A DNA stretch of 64,000 nt from Oidiodendron maius Zn. Lineage: Eukaryota > Ascomycota > Leotiomycetes > Myxotrichaceae. The DNA is taken from positions 510,245 through 574,244 of the forward strand of contig KN832873.1 of assembly GCA_000827325.1 (NCBI GenBank). The letters run 5' to 3'. Below the pieces are notes generated by a model that saw only the letters and a list, made by a program, of their open reading frames with translations, made no database searches and had not been told where the DNA came from. This document shows, piece after piece, positions 37,081 to 47,867 of this stretch (its first letter is position 1; every line of letters starts with the position of its first letter). Position numbers and translations under genes: made by a program.

Positions 37081-38217
37081 AATGTAAATGTTGTTCAAAG
37101 AACGATGATACTTTTGCGATGGCAAAAGAACAGAGTCGGGCTTCCAGTGACAATCAGGATACGAGGGCTATACATTCCGTGGATATATACATCGCACCCA
37201 TTGCAGGACCCACCGACTGCAGTAAATACATATACCTACTGTTTATGCAGCGACTATTTCCGTGCAGGTCGGCAACATCGGCCCCAACCTCGCCGTTGCG
37301 AGCCCGACATATATGGCGGAGATAGGTAATATCCGCCACATAGCGCCGTTCGGTGCAGCGTCCGTCACTAAGTCCCCGGAAGGGAGACACGGTACAGTAC
37401 CCATGGGGCATTTTTGCAGAACACCGCCCTAGAACAAATTCATCGTACCACAAATTTGAGTTACAATGTAGCCTGTATCAAGTCCACAAACCCGAAGCTA
37501 ATGCCGACAAACCCGGAAATTAAAGCTGTTGGTAGTTCATTACCTCCCTGTTACTTGATCAGCTGGCGGCCTGAATGCCAGTCCTGTTCCAAGCCGGCAA
37601 CATTAGAATGCTCATGCATCAAGCTAAGTAGCCACGCGACGTGACCGATGTGAATATCTTAAGCAGCTGTAGAGGGAGCGATGGAGAACATCACGACAAA
37701 AGAATAGTTAAATCCAACAAGTAGTCTTGACCGGTGAAATTGTTCCGGATTCTGCAACAGGGTCACCCCAATATATACTACAAAAAGCGGAGAAAGCCGA
37801 GTACAGGTCATTTCAACAGTCAAAGTGGGACAGGCGGGGTGTCAAGCGTGAGTATCAATTCTCGCTAGGTGTTCAAAATATCGAGTCCAGGTTTAGTTCT
37901 CACTGAGCTAACCCTGGTCCGGATAGGGGAGAGAATTTAGGCAGGTTGTTGAAGTTAGAATCTTGAACTCGTACGTACTCTACTCAGAGTGGAGTACCGT
38001 AGGTGCTACTACTGGCTGATCGAAGAGCGACAAGGGAAAGAGAAAGCCAAATCCAGCATCCTCTCTAGTATACCTACCCTATAAAGGGTACTACCCTCTA
38101 CGTGCTATGCACCACGGCAATTGTCTCTCCAGCCTGAGCAGGTACAGTACTCCTAACTCATCCATACCACAACCCTATTATCTTCAAGCATGCCAAGTAT
38201 TATATCCACTGCGTCGC
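37081..38217. other. intergenic, no gene seen
   Basis: About 1.1 kb between the hydrolase promoter and the broken DHA1 transporter. Overlapping short frames on both strands at 37120-37640 carry no motif; no RNA gene is recognised. Confidence 0.4.
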
Positions 38218-38790
38218 CTAAGCTGCTCGCCGAAAATGAACAACACCTGGCACTGGAAGAATTGCTATACTAATGAAGCCTAGCAAGCTTAAGACCCATT
38301 GAAACCTCAGTCTCCGGTACATTTGCACAGTGAAAGTGGGAAAGCGGCTCCAAAGATATATCGCAGAAGACCATTAGCTACCATGGCGGATTCTCCGTTA
38401 GCTGCCATATACGTGTCCACCATGTAAAGGACACCTGAGATAAACACGCTGATATTCACCCAGGCAAACGGAACCAGTCCAATGATAGGTATGATCCAGT
38501 GAACTGACATTTTTGCGGTCCATGCACACCAAAATAGACTGACCGGAAGTCCAGCACTGCCGAACAATGCTTCATAGAGCCGATATTCAGGGGCGACACC
38601 CTTTTTGCCTTTCTCAATAGATTTCCGGTACTGTCCTTGGTACAGGTTTCGGTCAAGCAAACTCATCGTCGGGAGGGATAGGAAATATCCAAGGGTGATG
38701 GCGATAAAAGGAAGACCGGTTTGCTCGTAGCTGACGTTGTAAACAGCGCCGAAAATCACGGGAATCGAGGCAGGGAATCCAAATACAGAA
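38218..38790 (-). pseudogene. DHA1-type MFS transporter, C-terminal fragment
   Basis: Only the C-half of a transporter remains: IFGAVYNVSYEQTGLPFIAI, LPTMSLLDRNLYQ, APEYRLYEALFGSAGLPVSL, MSVHWIIPIIGLVPFAWVNI, YMVDTYMAANGESAMVANGL and LRYIFGAAFPL. The expected ending (TVQMYRRLRFQWVLSLLGF) lies in another frame, so there is at least one frameshift near 38335, and the six N-terminal helices are missing. It is related to, but clearly different from, the intact DHA1 gene at 30.2-32.0 kb. Probably a decayed gene of the same accessory block. Confidence 0.75.
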
Positions 38791-39040
38791 CAGCGGAGTT
38801 GAAGATACGGGAAAATAAGAGGGAAAAACTTAGTAGGGTACCGGTAATCTAGCTGAGGCTGTGGCCGAAGGTTGGAGCCGAATGAATGACTTCAGCAGAT
38901 GTCGCCATCGAAAGACCGCATGTCTCGGCCGCAGATCGGCCGCAAAGTCTAATCGACGGCGCCGTGTGTCATAGTATCATGGCTAGTACCACGGGTATCC
39001 TACGCTAAAAGGTCGTGTTCTATTTGCGGCAATTGTGGTA

Positions 39041-39176
39041 CAGTAAAAACCCGCCAAGAATATGTCACTCAGTCCCGTTGATTATTTTTGAGGTCAAGTG
39101 TCCCCTAGATAAGAATACTCTTTCATAAGTATACGACCTTCGGTCCCGAGAATATTCTTATAGTGGGTTTTTACTG
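39041..39176. mobile_element. MITE, 136 bp, Tc1/mariner (Fot1/pogo-like) type
   Basis: Ends are inverted: CAGTAAAAACCC at 39041 and GGGTTTTTACTG ending at 39176, with homology running inward about 25-30 bp (AAGAATAT in both arms). Both sides are flanked by TA (39039-39040 and 39177-39178), the target duplication of Tc1/mariner elements. It has no coding capacity. The near-perfect outer 12 bp suggest fairly recent mobility. Confidence 0.85.
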
Positions 39177-39501
39177 TAGCATTGTACTGCCTATGCCACT
39201 AGCCGATTCAGGCAGCTGTCTGGAGTTGGTAGTCCTTTGAGTATAGCATAGTGGTTTTGGGAAGATTGTACATGGATCTCGTATTATAAATCATAGCATT
39301 GATAATACGCTTTATTTCTTAACGCATTTCTATTGGTCTTGGTAAATTCAAGTAGTGCGTGAACACAATTTCGAAGAGCCCTATATTGGGCCCCGCTTTT
39401 ACATATAAAGCTAGCTCATACCCAGTGGAAACATGCGAAGTTACAAATGCTCGTGTCCAATATCTCTCTTCAACATTCCTCCGCAGCCAGACGAAATTAC
39501 A

Positions 39502-40362
39502 ATGCTGTCTTCTTTACAAGCAGATGTGTATGTTGCACCTGGTATCCCAATCCCGCCTTCCCCTTATAACGCACACAACTTTTGGCAACCTATATCCAGC
39601 ACTCTGATATATGGTGAGAAAGAAGCCGTGCTTATAGATACCCCGGTTTCTATTTCACAGACCGAAGACCTCGCAGATTGGATCGACGCAACACTCAATG
39701 GCAAGACCTTAACAACCATCTACGTAACTCATGGGCATGGTGATCACTTCTTCGGAATCTCAACACTTTTAAACCGATTTCCCGGCGTCAAGGCAGTCGC
39801 GACGAGTGGGACTGTTCAGCACATGAAGGAACAGCTCGAGCCTGACGTTTTCAACTCCTTCTGGTTGGGTCTTTTCCCAGGAGGACAGATAGCAACTCCA
39901 GTCGCTATCGCAGAGCCTTTACCGGCCGACGACATTTTCTTCCTCGAAGGCCATATCCTCCAGGCTATCGAAGTAGGCCAGTCTGACACATATTCTTCCA
40001 CTGTATTACACGTACCGTCTTTGAAGCTTGCTGTTTGTGGGGATGTGGTCTATGGAGATAATCATCAACTATTTCTAGAGGCTAATACGGTCGCGCTCCG
40101 CTCTCAATGGCTTGCTAGCATTGAAAAGGTAGAAGCCTTGGACCCCGAGACTGTAGTTGCGGGGCACAAGAGACAGTTCCAACTGGATGGTGCATATAAT
40201 TTGGCGGCAACCAAGAAATATATCCGAACATTTGATGAGGTTTTAAGCCGCTCGAAGAATGCGACGGAGTTGTATAATGGGATGTTACAAGCATATCCAG
40301 ATAGGGTAAACCGGTTCATACTCGAATTAAGTGCTGGAGCCGCTTTCAACACTAACATTTGA
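39502..40362 (+). CDS. metallo-beta-lactamase-fold hydrolase
   Basis: Single-exon gene of 286 residues. ATG at 39502 opens MLSSLQADVYVAPGIPIPPS. The metal-binding signature is THGHGDHFFG, in the HxHxDH pattern; further ligands are the His of VLHVPS or its neighbours, the Asp of VCGDVVYGD and the His of VVAGHKRQ. The chain also shows STLIYGEKEAVLIDTPVS before the HxHxDH loop, as expected for the fold. Members hydrolyse lactones, thioesters or other esters; the substrate is unknown. No signal peptide. An in-frame extension upstream to 39433 exists but adds no conserved sequence. The gene lies downstream of the MITE and is not clearly co-directed with a partner. Confidence 0.85.
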   Translation: MLSSLQADVYVAPGIPIPPSPYNAHNFWQPISSTLIYGEKEAVLIDTPVSISQTEDLADWIDATLNGKTLTTIYVTHGHGDHFFGISTLLNRFPGVKAVATSGTVQHMKEQLEPDVFNSFWLGLFPGGQIATPVAIAEPLPADDIFFLEGHILQAIEVGQSDTYSSTVLHVPSLKLAVCGDVVYGDNHQLFLEANTVALRSQWLASIEKVEALDPETVVAGHKRQFQLDGAYNLAATKKYIRTFDEVLSRSKNATELYNGMLQAYPDRVNRFILELSAGAAFNTNI

Positions 40363-40672
40363 TTCTCCAAGCCACTCGGAGGACCCTCTCCTGGAATCTA
40401 GGACAGATGGTCTGTCTGGATTTAACAGATTGTGGTATTCAGGTTCATGCCCTTCTATTCTACGTGCAGTGTAGATGAGGTATTAAACCCGCTATGGTCC
40501 CGAATATAGTAATCCTTTTTTGATTAGTACTCTGTAGGGCGAATAAATTGGTGTTTATTAATACAATACTGTAATCTTACCTCTACCTCGTGGCAGGATT
40601 TTAGTCTAGTCAATGTATGAGTGGCGTGCACTAAGGTGATCTGAAGACTTATGGCATTGATTGATGGTAGCT

Positions 40673-40838
40673 CTCATAACTCCAAAAGAGTCTAAACGCT
40701 CCGAAACAAAGTGGAAGAGCTTATTTCAAGATTGCGAAATTAAGACTGGTCAAAAGATACTTAATAAACATACACTATTTGCCATTTTTCCAAGAGTTGA
40801 AGATAATTCCCTAGAAAAGTCGTCAGCATCTAATCATC
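40673..40838. repeat. dispersed repeat, copy A
   Basis: About 165 bp shared, in the same orientation, with 44532-44700. Shared words include CTCATAACTCCA, GATACTTAATAAACA and GTTGAAGATAA; overall identity is perhaps 70-75% by eye. Type unknown. Confidence 0.75.
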
Positions 40839-41088
40839 AGCTCGCTTACGTCTGCTTTCTACGTCGCATTCGCTGCTAGTCAGCGGAAGCAATCCTTTCG
40901 ATTAAAATATTTGACCAATTGACATCAACTGAATGCGCAGCCATGGCTACCACCAAATGAGCCCTCAGATCGCATTACCCAAATACAACAGCAAAGAATA
41001 ATAAACTTCCGCCCGAAAACATTTGGGGTTTGAATACCTCTGCCCTATAAGAGGTACCCCCAGAGGTACGGTTGATAAATAAGCACAG

Positions 41089-41117
41089 GTGGCAAAATAA
41101 GATAAGTGGAGTATGTA
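41089..41117. repeat. solitary Tc1-like terminal sequence
   Basis: Contains GGTGGCAAAATAAG followed by GTGGAGTATGTA, almost the same as the right end of the transposon relic at 43968-43991 (five extra bases). It is probably the end of a lost copy. Confidence 0.55.
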
Positions 41118-41703
41118 AGTTACAATTGTTCATGGGGATTGTTGTGTTTCGATCGCGTGCAGCTGCCAATCAAGACAGGTCACCAATGCAATCTAGCTAC
41201 CACTTCCATGGCCAATGCCGTTCCTAGCAAGTCCGGTTAACCATGGTGTATAGCGAGGCACAGGAAACAAGGGTGATTCCATTTGTTGAACCCTGCGGCT
41301 TGACGGGGATTCATATCGGAAAGCTGTGGCCTATGTTGCGGCCGACGTAGCGGCAGCATCAGCCACTCATGACCTGCAAAAAGATATCGCACATCCCAGG
41401 ACCCCATACAGGGGGGTTGCTTGGCATTTTTAATACAAAATTTAGGCCTGAATTTTATATTTTCTAATCATAACTTGCACTATGACACCTAAATCGTTCT
41501 GTTAGCCAACTTCCTCTACCTCTCTTGCTTAAGGTAGGCTCGGAGGCTCGTTGTGACAGCTCAAACTGAATAGGGATCTCATACACCGTCGATATTAATC
41601 ACTCATGTCATATTTGAGTTGATTTGCATGAGTCGCGCAATATGACTCACACCTACTGACTTCGAGCAGTCTAACACTTTTATAAGTCCCATTATTCTCA
41701 GAA

Positions 41704-42435
41704 ATGCTTCCCAGTTCCGCATTCGTGACCGACATGTCCCAGACACTTCGGGTAACCACACCTTCAAATTTTAAACACTTCAGCAACCTACCGTTCGAGC
41801 TTCGCCTCAAGATATGGACATACGCCTTTCCAGATCGCATCATCGAGTTCTGCCAGGTAGTCCACGATGGTACTATGCGTTTCTACTCTCCCACTCCAAC
41901 TCCGTCACTTCTCAGGGTTAATCATGAGTCTCGAATGGCTACTATTGAGCATTATATACTTTCTATTCCGAACGACCTCTGCCTGACCAAGATTTATTTC
42001 AATTCAACTCGTGACATGTTATTCTTGCCGGCCTGGAACTGGATTAGCGTCGACCAATGCTTTGGCTCTACTCTCCCGAAGGAGATGAGCCTCATGATCA
42101 GGCATATTGCTATTGAAGAAATGGTTTGGCTAAGTCACTGGAGCGGACTCATTGAAGATGATGTGCTTGAGATTCATGAATTTCGTAATTTGGAGGAGGT
42201 CGTAGTTGTGGTCCGAGATCCAGGTTTTCCTTGTGTGTGCTTCTGGCCGGTATTTGAAGGTCCGGAGAAAGGGGGGCTGGAGTTTGTAGAGGCTGAGGGG
42301 GTCGAGGATGGATCTTGTGAGACGGTGATCGAGAATGTGAGGTATTATTTTGAGGGTCTCATACGGGATGATTCGGGGCGTGAACTGCCGGTAGTAAAAG
42401 TTATGCGGGCGAAGAGGGATGGGGTATTAATCTAG
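41704..42435 (+). CDS. 2EXR-domain protein
   Basis: Single-exon gene of 243 residues. The N-terminal FSNLPFELRLKIWTYAFPDR followed by IIEFCQ is the 2EXR signature, and PSLLRVNHESRMATIEHY is the second conserved box. After it come DMLFLPAWNW and IRHIAIEEMVW, again in family order. The C-terminus is acidic. The molecular role of 2EXR proteins is unknown; they are very numerous in Leotiomycetes and Sordariomycetes. The gene is intact although it is embedded in repeat-rich DNA. Confidence 0.85.
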   Translation: MLPSSAFVTDMSQTLRVTTPSNFKHFSNLPFELRLKIWTYAFPDRIIEFCQVVHDGTMRFYSPTPTPSLLRVNHESRMATIEHYILSIPNDLCLTKIYFNSTRDMLFLPAWNWISVDQCFGSTLPKEMSLMIRHIAIEEMVWLSHWSGLIEDDVLEIHEFRNLEEVVVVVRDPGFPCVCFWPVFEGPEKGGLEFVEAEGVEDGSCETVIENVRYYFEGLIRDDSGRELPVVKVMRAKRDGVLI

Positions 42436-42848
42436 TGTTGGGGGCTGTAGCAAGATGAACATGGGCATAAGCCAAATGGTGAAGAGCGAGAAACAAGTCA
42501 AGATCAGCTCTTTTATAGAGCTCGAATAGAGACAATTACCTTTCAAAACCGATGTCTTTCGCGAGACCAACTTGCTCAAAAATGTCACCCAATTGGTATC
42601 AAGTGTCAAGATTCACGAGCAACCATACAGCGCTAAACTCAATACAGCTGCTAATTACAAAGGATCAGTGATATCTTTACGGATATCACACACAGAAGGA
42701 TGAATTGTAAATAGCACGTAAATGCAGCTGTAAAGGATGCGTAAGTGCTTCAATTAATTAATTAAGTGATATCACCCTCTAGCTTAGGGGTATATATGCT
42801 TTGAGGGTTGGGCTTCAATCCACCGCATTGGGTACCAATTATATAAGT
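42436..42848. other. intergenic, no gene seen
   Basis: Downstream of the 2EXR gene. A stretch of AATTAATTAATT occurs near 42752. It ends at the dispersed repeat that starts near 42849. Confidence 0.45.
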
Positions 42849-43165
42849 TGTTGACCGATATCAGGGCCTCAAGCATATGAAAGGCGATACAGCACTGATA
42901 CACGCACAGAGCCTATGCATTGAGTGCTCAATCCTCTTGCATTGAGCTTGAGTATAGAGCTTACGAGTCCTACAGACTGGAAGCATGTATATAAGGACTG
43001 TAATGCATTCCTAAGGAGGTTCCTTAAGTTGTCTCTACATCACTCACTTTGCTTACTGCTTTCGGCATTCTGCTATGCCGAAAGCCTATAGTCAATATAA
43101 CTGAGTTTCACCTTGATATCCAACTACAACCTGCGCATTAACCTGAACCTCTGCTCAAGAGATAG
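42849..43165. repeat. dispersed repeat with LTR-like look, copy 1
   Basis: Shares TGTTGA at the start, CAAGCATAT, TTGTCTCTRCATCACT, CTGAGTTTCACCTTGAT and a final GCTCAAGA with 61397-61660, same orientation. Contains a perfect 11-bp hairpin (43058-43068 / 43075-43085). It could be a solo LTR of an old retroelement, but no coding part is present and the ends are not sharply defined. Confidence 0.5.
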
Positions 43166-43189
43166 TAATATATACAGTAACAAAGAGTC

Positions 43190-43991
43190 TAGGACATCAA
43201 AGGAGTATATAGCAAAGAGAAAAGGCTTCTCGACTAATACTGCAGTTATACCTGAGAGGCTTGAATTTTCTCGACAAGCTATTAATTAGAGTCGGAAAAG
43301 ACTTAGTTTACAGATATTTTCAGATGACTGTTTTATACGCGACAGTGAAAGATGATAAACGTGACGGACTTGGGTCAGAAAACTCGTAATGTAAGTTCTC
43401 GAAGCTCCCTGCTTGGATGTTTTAGAGTAATCTTATAAGAGCTAGAAAAGGCCCATATATCTTCTTTGAAAAGAGTAGGGATCTATTAATTAGGAGGTCT
43501 ATAGCACCCACATCTTAAGCTTAATCTAGCAGTATCGAGCACAGATGAAGGCTGTATATTTATACAAGACAATGCTCCTTCCCATCGATCTCTTGAGACG
43601 AAGGCTTATTTACTTGAGCGTTATATACTATGGATAATATTGCCAAGGTACTCTCCTAATTTAAATCTAATCGAGCACGTTTGGAATTGGATGAAGGATT
43701 ACATTCAGGAGCGATATTGGGAAGCTATATATGATGCTTCTAAGCTTACTTTTGCTCAAATAAAGGCTACAATACTCGAGGCATGGAACGCAGTCCCAGA
43801 ATCTTTTATTGAGAGGCTATATAAACTCCCGATGGGAGAGGTGTCAAGCAGTTATTGATACAAATGGAAGGCCAGCAAGATACTAGGCGGTTTTAAATAT
43901 CGCCAGATCTGGAAGGCGGTGGCGATGAAATATAACATGAAATATAGTCAAAATAGGTGAGGTTTCAGTGGCAAAATAAGTGGAGTATGTA
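43190..43991 (+). mobile_element. Tc1-like DNA transposon relic, 3' half (DD34E transposase)
   Basis: The transposase C-half is clear: LEFSRQAIN, then LSLQIFSDD (first Asp), VFIQDNAPSHRSLETKAY (second Asp) and PRYSPNLNLIEHVWNWMKDY (Glu). The count between the second Asp and the Glu is 34, so DD34E. The last 72 codons (43640-43855) are open; upstream there are stops and frame changes. The right terminal sequence GTGGCAAAATAAGTGGAG lies at 43968-43991. The 5' half is missing and is replaced by the repeat ending near 43165. Dead element. Confidence 0.8.
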
Positions 43992-44531
43992 CATTTAAAC
44001 TATGGGGGCTGTAGTAGTGATTGCTACATGCTGCGCATGCTGTAAAATTAGGGAGCGAAACCCCTATTCAGAGATGTGCTGAGCACCCATTGGTAGGGGC
44101 TCAGCGGCCGAAGGTGCCGCAAAATTCGGCCGCAACTCCGGCCACGGCGGTTTCATCCGGCGCTAGCGCTTCCAACCTCAGTCAGCTTAGTGATACTGTA
44201 GTACAGTATTAGTCGGAAAGTCTGAGCATTTTTTAAACGGCAATTTACTATAGACCGACCCCACATCCATGAAAATATGAAAAACCGACCTCACAACTTA
44301 ATTGATTACTGAAACCAACATTTGCGATTTTAAAATTGTAATAACTCAACCATTTCTTAATATTTCTAGATAAAATTTAAATGCTGGCTAAAAGCTCATA
44401 TACGATAAATGTTTAAGCAGCATTAATAAATTCATTACATGGTTGTGAAGAACCAAGGCTTTGGGCAAAATTAGGTCCAAAACTCCATATCTCAAGAACT
44501 TAGAAATGAATTTTCTTTAAACTCTTAAATA

Positions 44532-44700
44532 CTCATAACTCCAGCCGAGAGTCCAAATGCTCTGAAACGGAAGTGGAGGGGTTTATTGATATCTAGCAAA
44601 TTAATACTGGTAAGTAGAAGATACTTAATAAACACTCATTATTTCCCGTGCTTCTAAAAGTTGAAGATAAGCCCCTAGAACAATTTGTTAGCATCTAGCC
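44532..44700. repeat. dispersed repeat, copy B
   Basis: Partner of 40673-40838. Its right edge overlaps the stop codon of regulator C (44695-44697), so the last codons of that gene come from repeat DNA. AT-rich non-coding DNA (44230-44530) precedes it. Confidence 0.75.
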
Positions 44701-46547
44701 ATAATGCAAAAGTCCCACGAACACTATACCTGCTGCTTTCCATCTCATACCCAATACCCTTAATGTCTGTTGCAGGACCTTTAGGGCCTCAAGAGAATCC
44801 GAAGTGCTAACTTCTCGATTCATTCGGGTATATGTAACGATTGCTCGATATATCATATGTGACCCCCATGGTGAAATCATTTCCGTGTTACGGGCGATCT
44901 CAGGTAGGTGTTGTGGAGATTTTGCAGCAATCATCTTCGATATTGCCTCAGTAACAGTCTTTGCATAACGACTACAGTCAGAGTCAACGAAGCAGTCACT
45001 ATTTGAACTAATATTCGAAGAAATCCATGGCTCATGAAGTGCCATAAGAGCGCTGTAGCATGTCAGATTAGTAACTAGCCTCAAGGCTAGCCGTGAATAT
45101 ATACCTATAACAAATGGTCGCTTGATCACAAGGTGGTGAGCTCGCAATATCAGATGCAGCGATTAATGCATGAAGTGTTCGATCAAGCTGCATCCCTTCC
45201 TCATCGTAAAGTTTCCTGTCTGAAGTGTTACTAGAGACATGTTTGAGTACTTGACCGAGTAACCAAGCAGCCTGAGCTAGTAGAGCGAAACTGCTCATAT
45301 GGCTGCTTGAAGGTGAGGATATGGTACACGAATCGTTGGCAGTGACCACCTGTGAGAAAAATAAGCAACTCGAAGAATGATGGCATTCGGAAGTCTTTAC
45401 GCCATTATCCCATGCCGCATCGTTGGCTGGTAAAAGATCATGTGGATTTGGATCCTCGGTTGCAAAGCGTCTACCTGGATAACCCAGGCACACAACGCTA
45501 TGAAAACAGTCAGTATTATTTTACCGGGACATGGTTGTTTAATATTAAAGATGATGGAAAATCTAGCCTGCTTATTCTGGGTCATGGCCCTGGAAACGTT
45601 TGGAGCATGTACACTCCTCAGGTTCAGACTCAATGAAAGGGTTAAATCACGGGGCTTCGCACCGATCCAATATCACAATCGCCCACCAAACTCTCCTTGT
45701 CTCTTCCTGCTCAACCCACGTAAACGGTTTGCAGATTTGTGATGCTGCATTCCCATTAATGCCTAATCCATATGCATATCTAGCACAACCACCGATAGAA
45801 ATGAAAGCCGATGGATAAATAGCATGCCCAAGTTCATAAAGCGATATTAGAACACCGGCTTGTAAAACTTGGATTGAGAATATTCCGGCAGTCTCTACCT
45901 CGAGATAAAATTGCTTCGCAGCAAGGTATGTTGGTGTCTGTGGATTCTTTGTATGCTTGGGCGGCATCGATATAATAAGCTTCATGCAAAGAAAGAGCAG
46001 TGCCAGGTCTGCACGAGGCTGAGATAAAGGGTGCAGGTAGTGATCATAGAAACGCTTTTTAGAGATAATGGGCATCCATGACTGGATCGTATCAAAGAAG
46101 TGTGAAGCGAAGATCCGAATATTGGTAACATTCCCAATGATGGTGGTAACATGTGTTGGAATCGGGATGGTAGTTACAGACATATCAATTCGGCTATGTT
46201 GAAGAACTCTCGAATCTAAGAAAAGCATGACTGGCAAGTCAATAGATTCCATGTTTCGTCGACCATCTGTGATAGGCGGAACCGACGGCCATGGCCTTGA
46301 TGCGCCGTTATTATTTGGATCCGCCGTCGCGTAATCGCAATTCCAGTTATTTCTAATCCAGCTACCGTAAGTACAACTCTACAGCCTAGATATCTAATCC
46401 TGCATCTTCGTCTTCCATTCAGACTTACTTGAAGCACAAAGCACATTTGGGGAGGCCTTTATCGCACTTCCTCTTCCGCAATTTGCAAGAAGTGCATACT
46501 TGCAGGGCTTGGTTGGCACCGGGTGGTGGAGATGTGGAGCGTTGCAT
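44695..46547 (-). CDS. Zn2Cys6 fungal transcription factor (regulator C)
   Basis: Exon 1 (46547-46429) encodes MQRSTSPPPGANQALQ and VCTSCKLRKRKCDKGLPKC then ALCF; the intron 46353-46428 splits the motif before KNNWNCDYAT. Cys 18, 21, 28, 35, 38 and 45 give C-x2-C-x6-C-x6-C-x2-C-x6-C. The Fungal_trans region follows: FDTIQSWMPIISKKRFYDHY, YGLGINGNA and WVEQEETRRVWWAIVILDR. Another intron (about 45500-45645) joins LDR to VVCLGYPGRRFATEDP, with LLPANDAAWDNG after it. The C-terminal part ends at 44695. The motif order is complete, so it looks functional even though its 3' end lies in repeat copy B. No obvious target gene is adjacent; the nearest are the 2EXR gene and, beyond the repeats, the first alcohol dehydrogenase. 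Confidence 0.85.
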
Positions 46548-46734
46548 AGTTTGTGTTCGTCAGAGTCCGAATTGTGCGGAAAGAGGCGGCCGAAACTGGG
46601 GGTGAAGATGCGGGAGAAGGTGGATGAGTGATGGGGGTGACTGGGAATGGACTGGTGAAATGAGTGGTCCGAAGTTGGGGCGGGGAAAAGAAATCGGTTG
46701 AAGCAGAGTGCTGACAAATGCATACGAATTGCTC

Positions 46735-47330
46735 TCGAGTTGCGGCTCCCCTTACTTCGTACATGGCTCCCCTTACATGGCTCCCCTTACATTCGGCTCG
46801 CATTACATTCGCACCACAAAGGATGGCTAAGATTCGCACCACCGTGTATCAATTACCCCTTTCGGCCAGCTGTGGTGCGAATATTAGTCATCCAGTCAGC
46901 TTTAGGCTTTACTCACTAAATTTACAGAGACGCTCGCTAAATTTATAGGGCATGCTCACTATAATCTCTATTCTCCCACTTAATGATACCTATTTATCTA
47001 CCTAATTACAAACTAGAAATATCAATATTATTATAATAAATAAATAATAAAGATTATAATATATTACCATTTGAGATTAGACTGTTATTATAGCTAAGAT
47101 TAATATAATTATAGTAAAATATTATAAAAGTTTATAGTATATTATCACGAAGTTTATAGTGTGCTATTACTTAGGTTATAGTGTTCTATCACTAAAGTTA
47201 TAGTGTACTCTCACTAGAACTTTAGTGCATGCTCGCTAATATGCACTGAGCGTAACTAGATGACTAATACCCACCTGTAGCCTAAAAGGGGAATTGATAT
47301 GCGGTGGTGCCAGTGTAACGGCGGCCTTGT
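46735..47330. repeat. composite repeat: short tandem units between inverted copies
   Basis: A 14-bp unit ATGGCTCCCCTTAC recurs near 46760-46795. A 55-bp segment (46836-46893, GCACCACCGTGTATCAATTA onward) is repeated inverted at 47258-47310. Between them lie degenerate 22-26 bp units of the type CTCACTAAATTTATAGGGCA (46907-46975) and GTTATAGTGTNCTATCACTA (47120-47230), split by a very AT-rich core. A third copy of the 46836 segment lies near 50530. No coding content. Confidence 0.65.
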
Positions 47331-47594
47331 GTTGCGGTATCCGTCCAGTTTCGGCGCTGAGTAACCAACTCAAATACTGATACTGAAGCTCTGAATACTC
47401 CCTTTCGGCTAAGTTAACTAACAAAAATGCTCCAGAAGAGAGGAGCGAGCAGAATGGGGGAGCAGAGTTTACAGGACGGGTGAACACAGCGACTTTGCGG
47501 CGTTGAGGGGCGATGAGCCTAGAAGAACGATGGCCTCATGATGACCCGTTAGGAAGCGCTAGTGCCAACGTCTGTACACCAAGTGATAGCTACG

Positions 47595-47620
47595 GCCGAA
47601 GTTGCGGCCGCAACTTCGGC
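47595..47620. repeat. 26-bp perfect palindrome
   Basis: GCCGAAGTTGCGG and its exact reverse complement, without a spacer, centred on a GGCC core with a NotI-type site. It is GC-rich inside AT-rich surroundings. Confidence 0.8.
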
Positions 47621-47867
47621 TACATCCTGCCGCAAGTGTTGTAAAAGTTTAATCGTGATTGACACATGGGTGCTCCAGTCCTCGATCTGTCTTCATATTA
47701 GCTCCAGTATGCAACTCTCGCTAAGTACAGTGCTGATATTGGACCATATAATTGTGCTTATTATTACTGCAAATCGTAGAGCTTTGACTTGAGGTAAGCT
47801 GTATACGCTCCTGATTATGTTCATCCCGCTATCTTGGCGGATTTCATTTCCCCGCCCCTGATTAATA

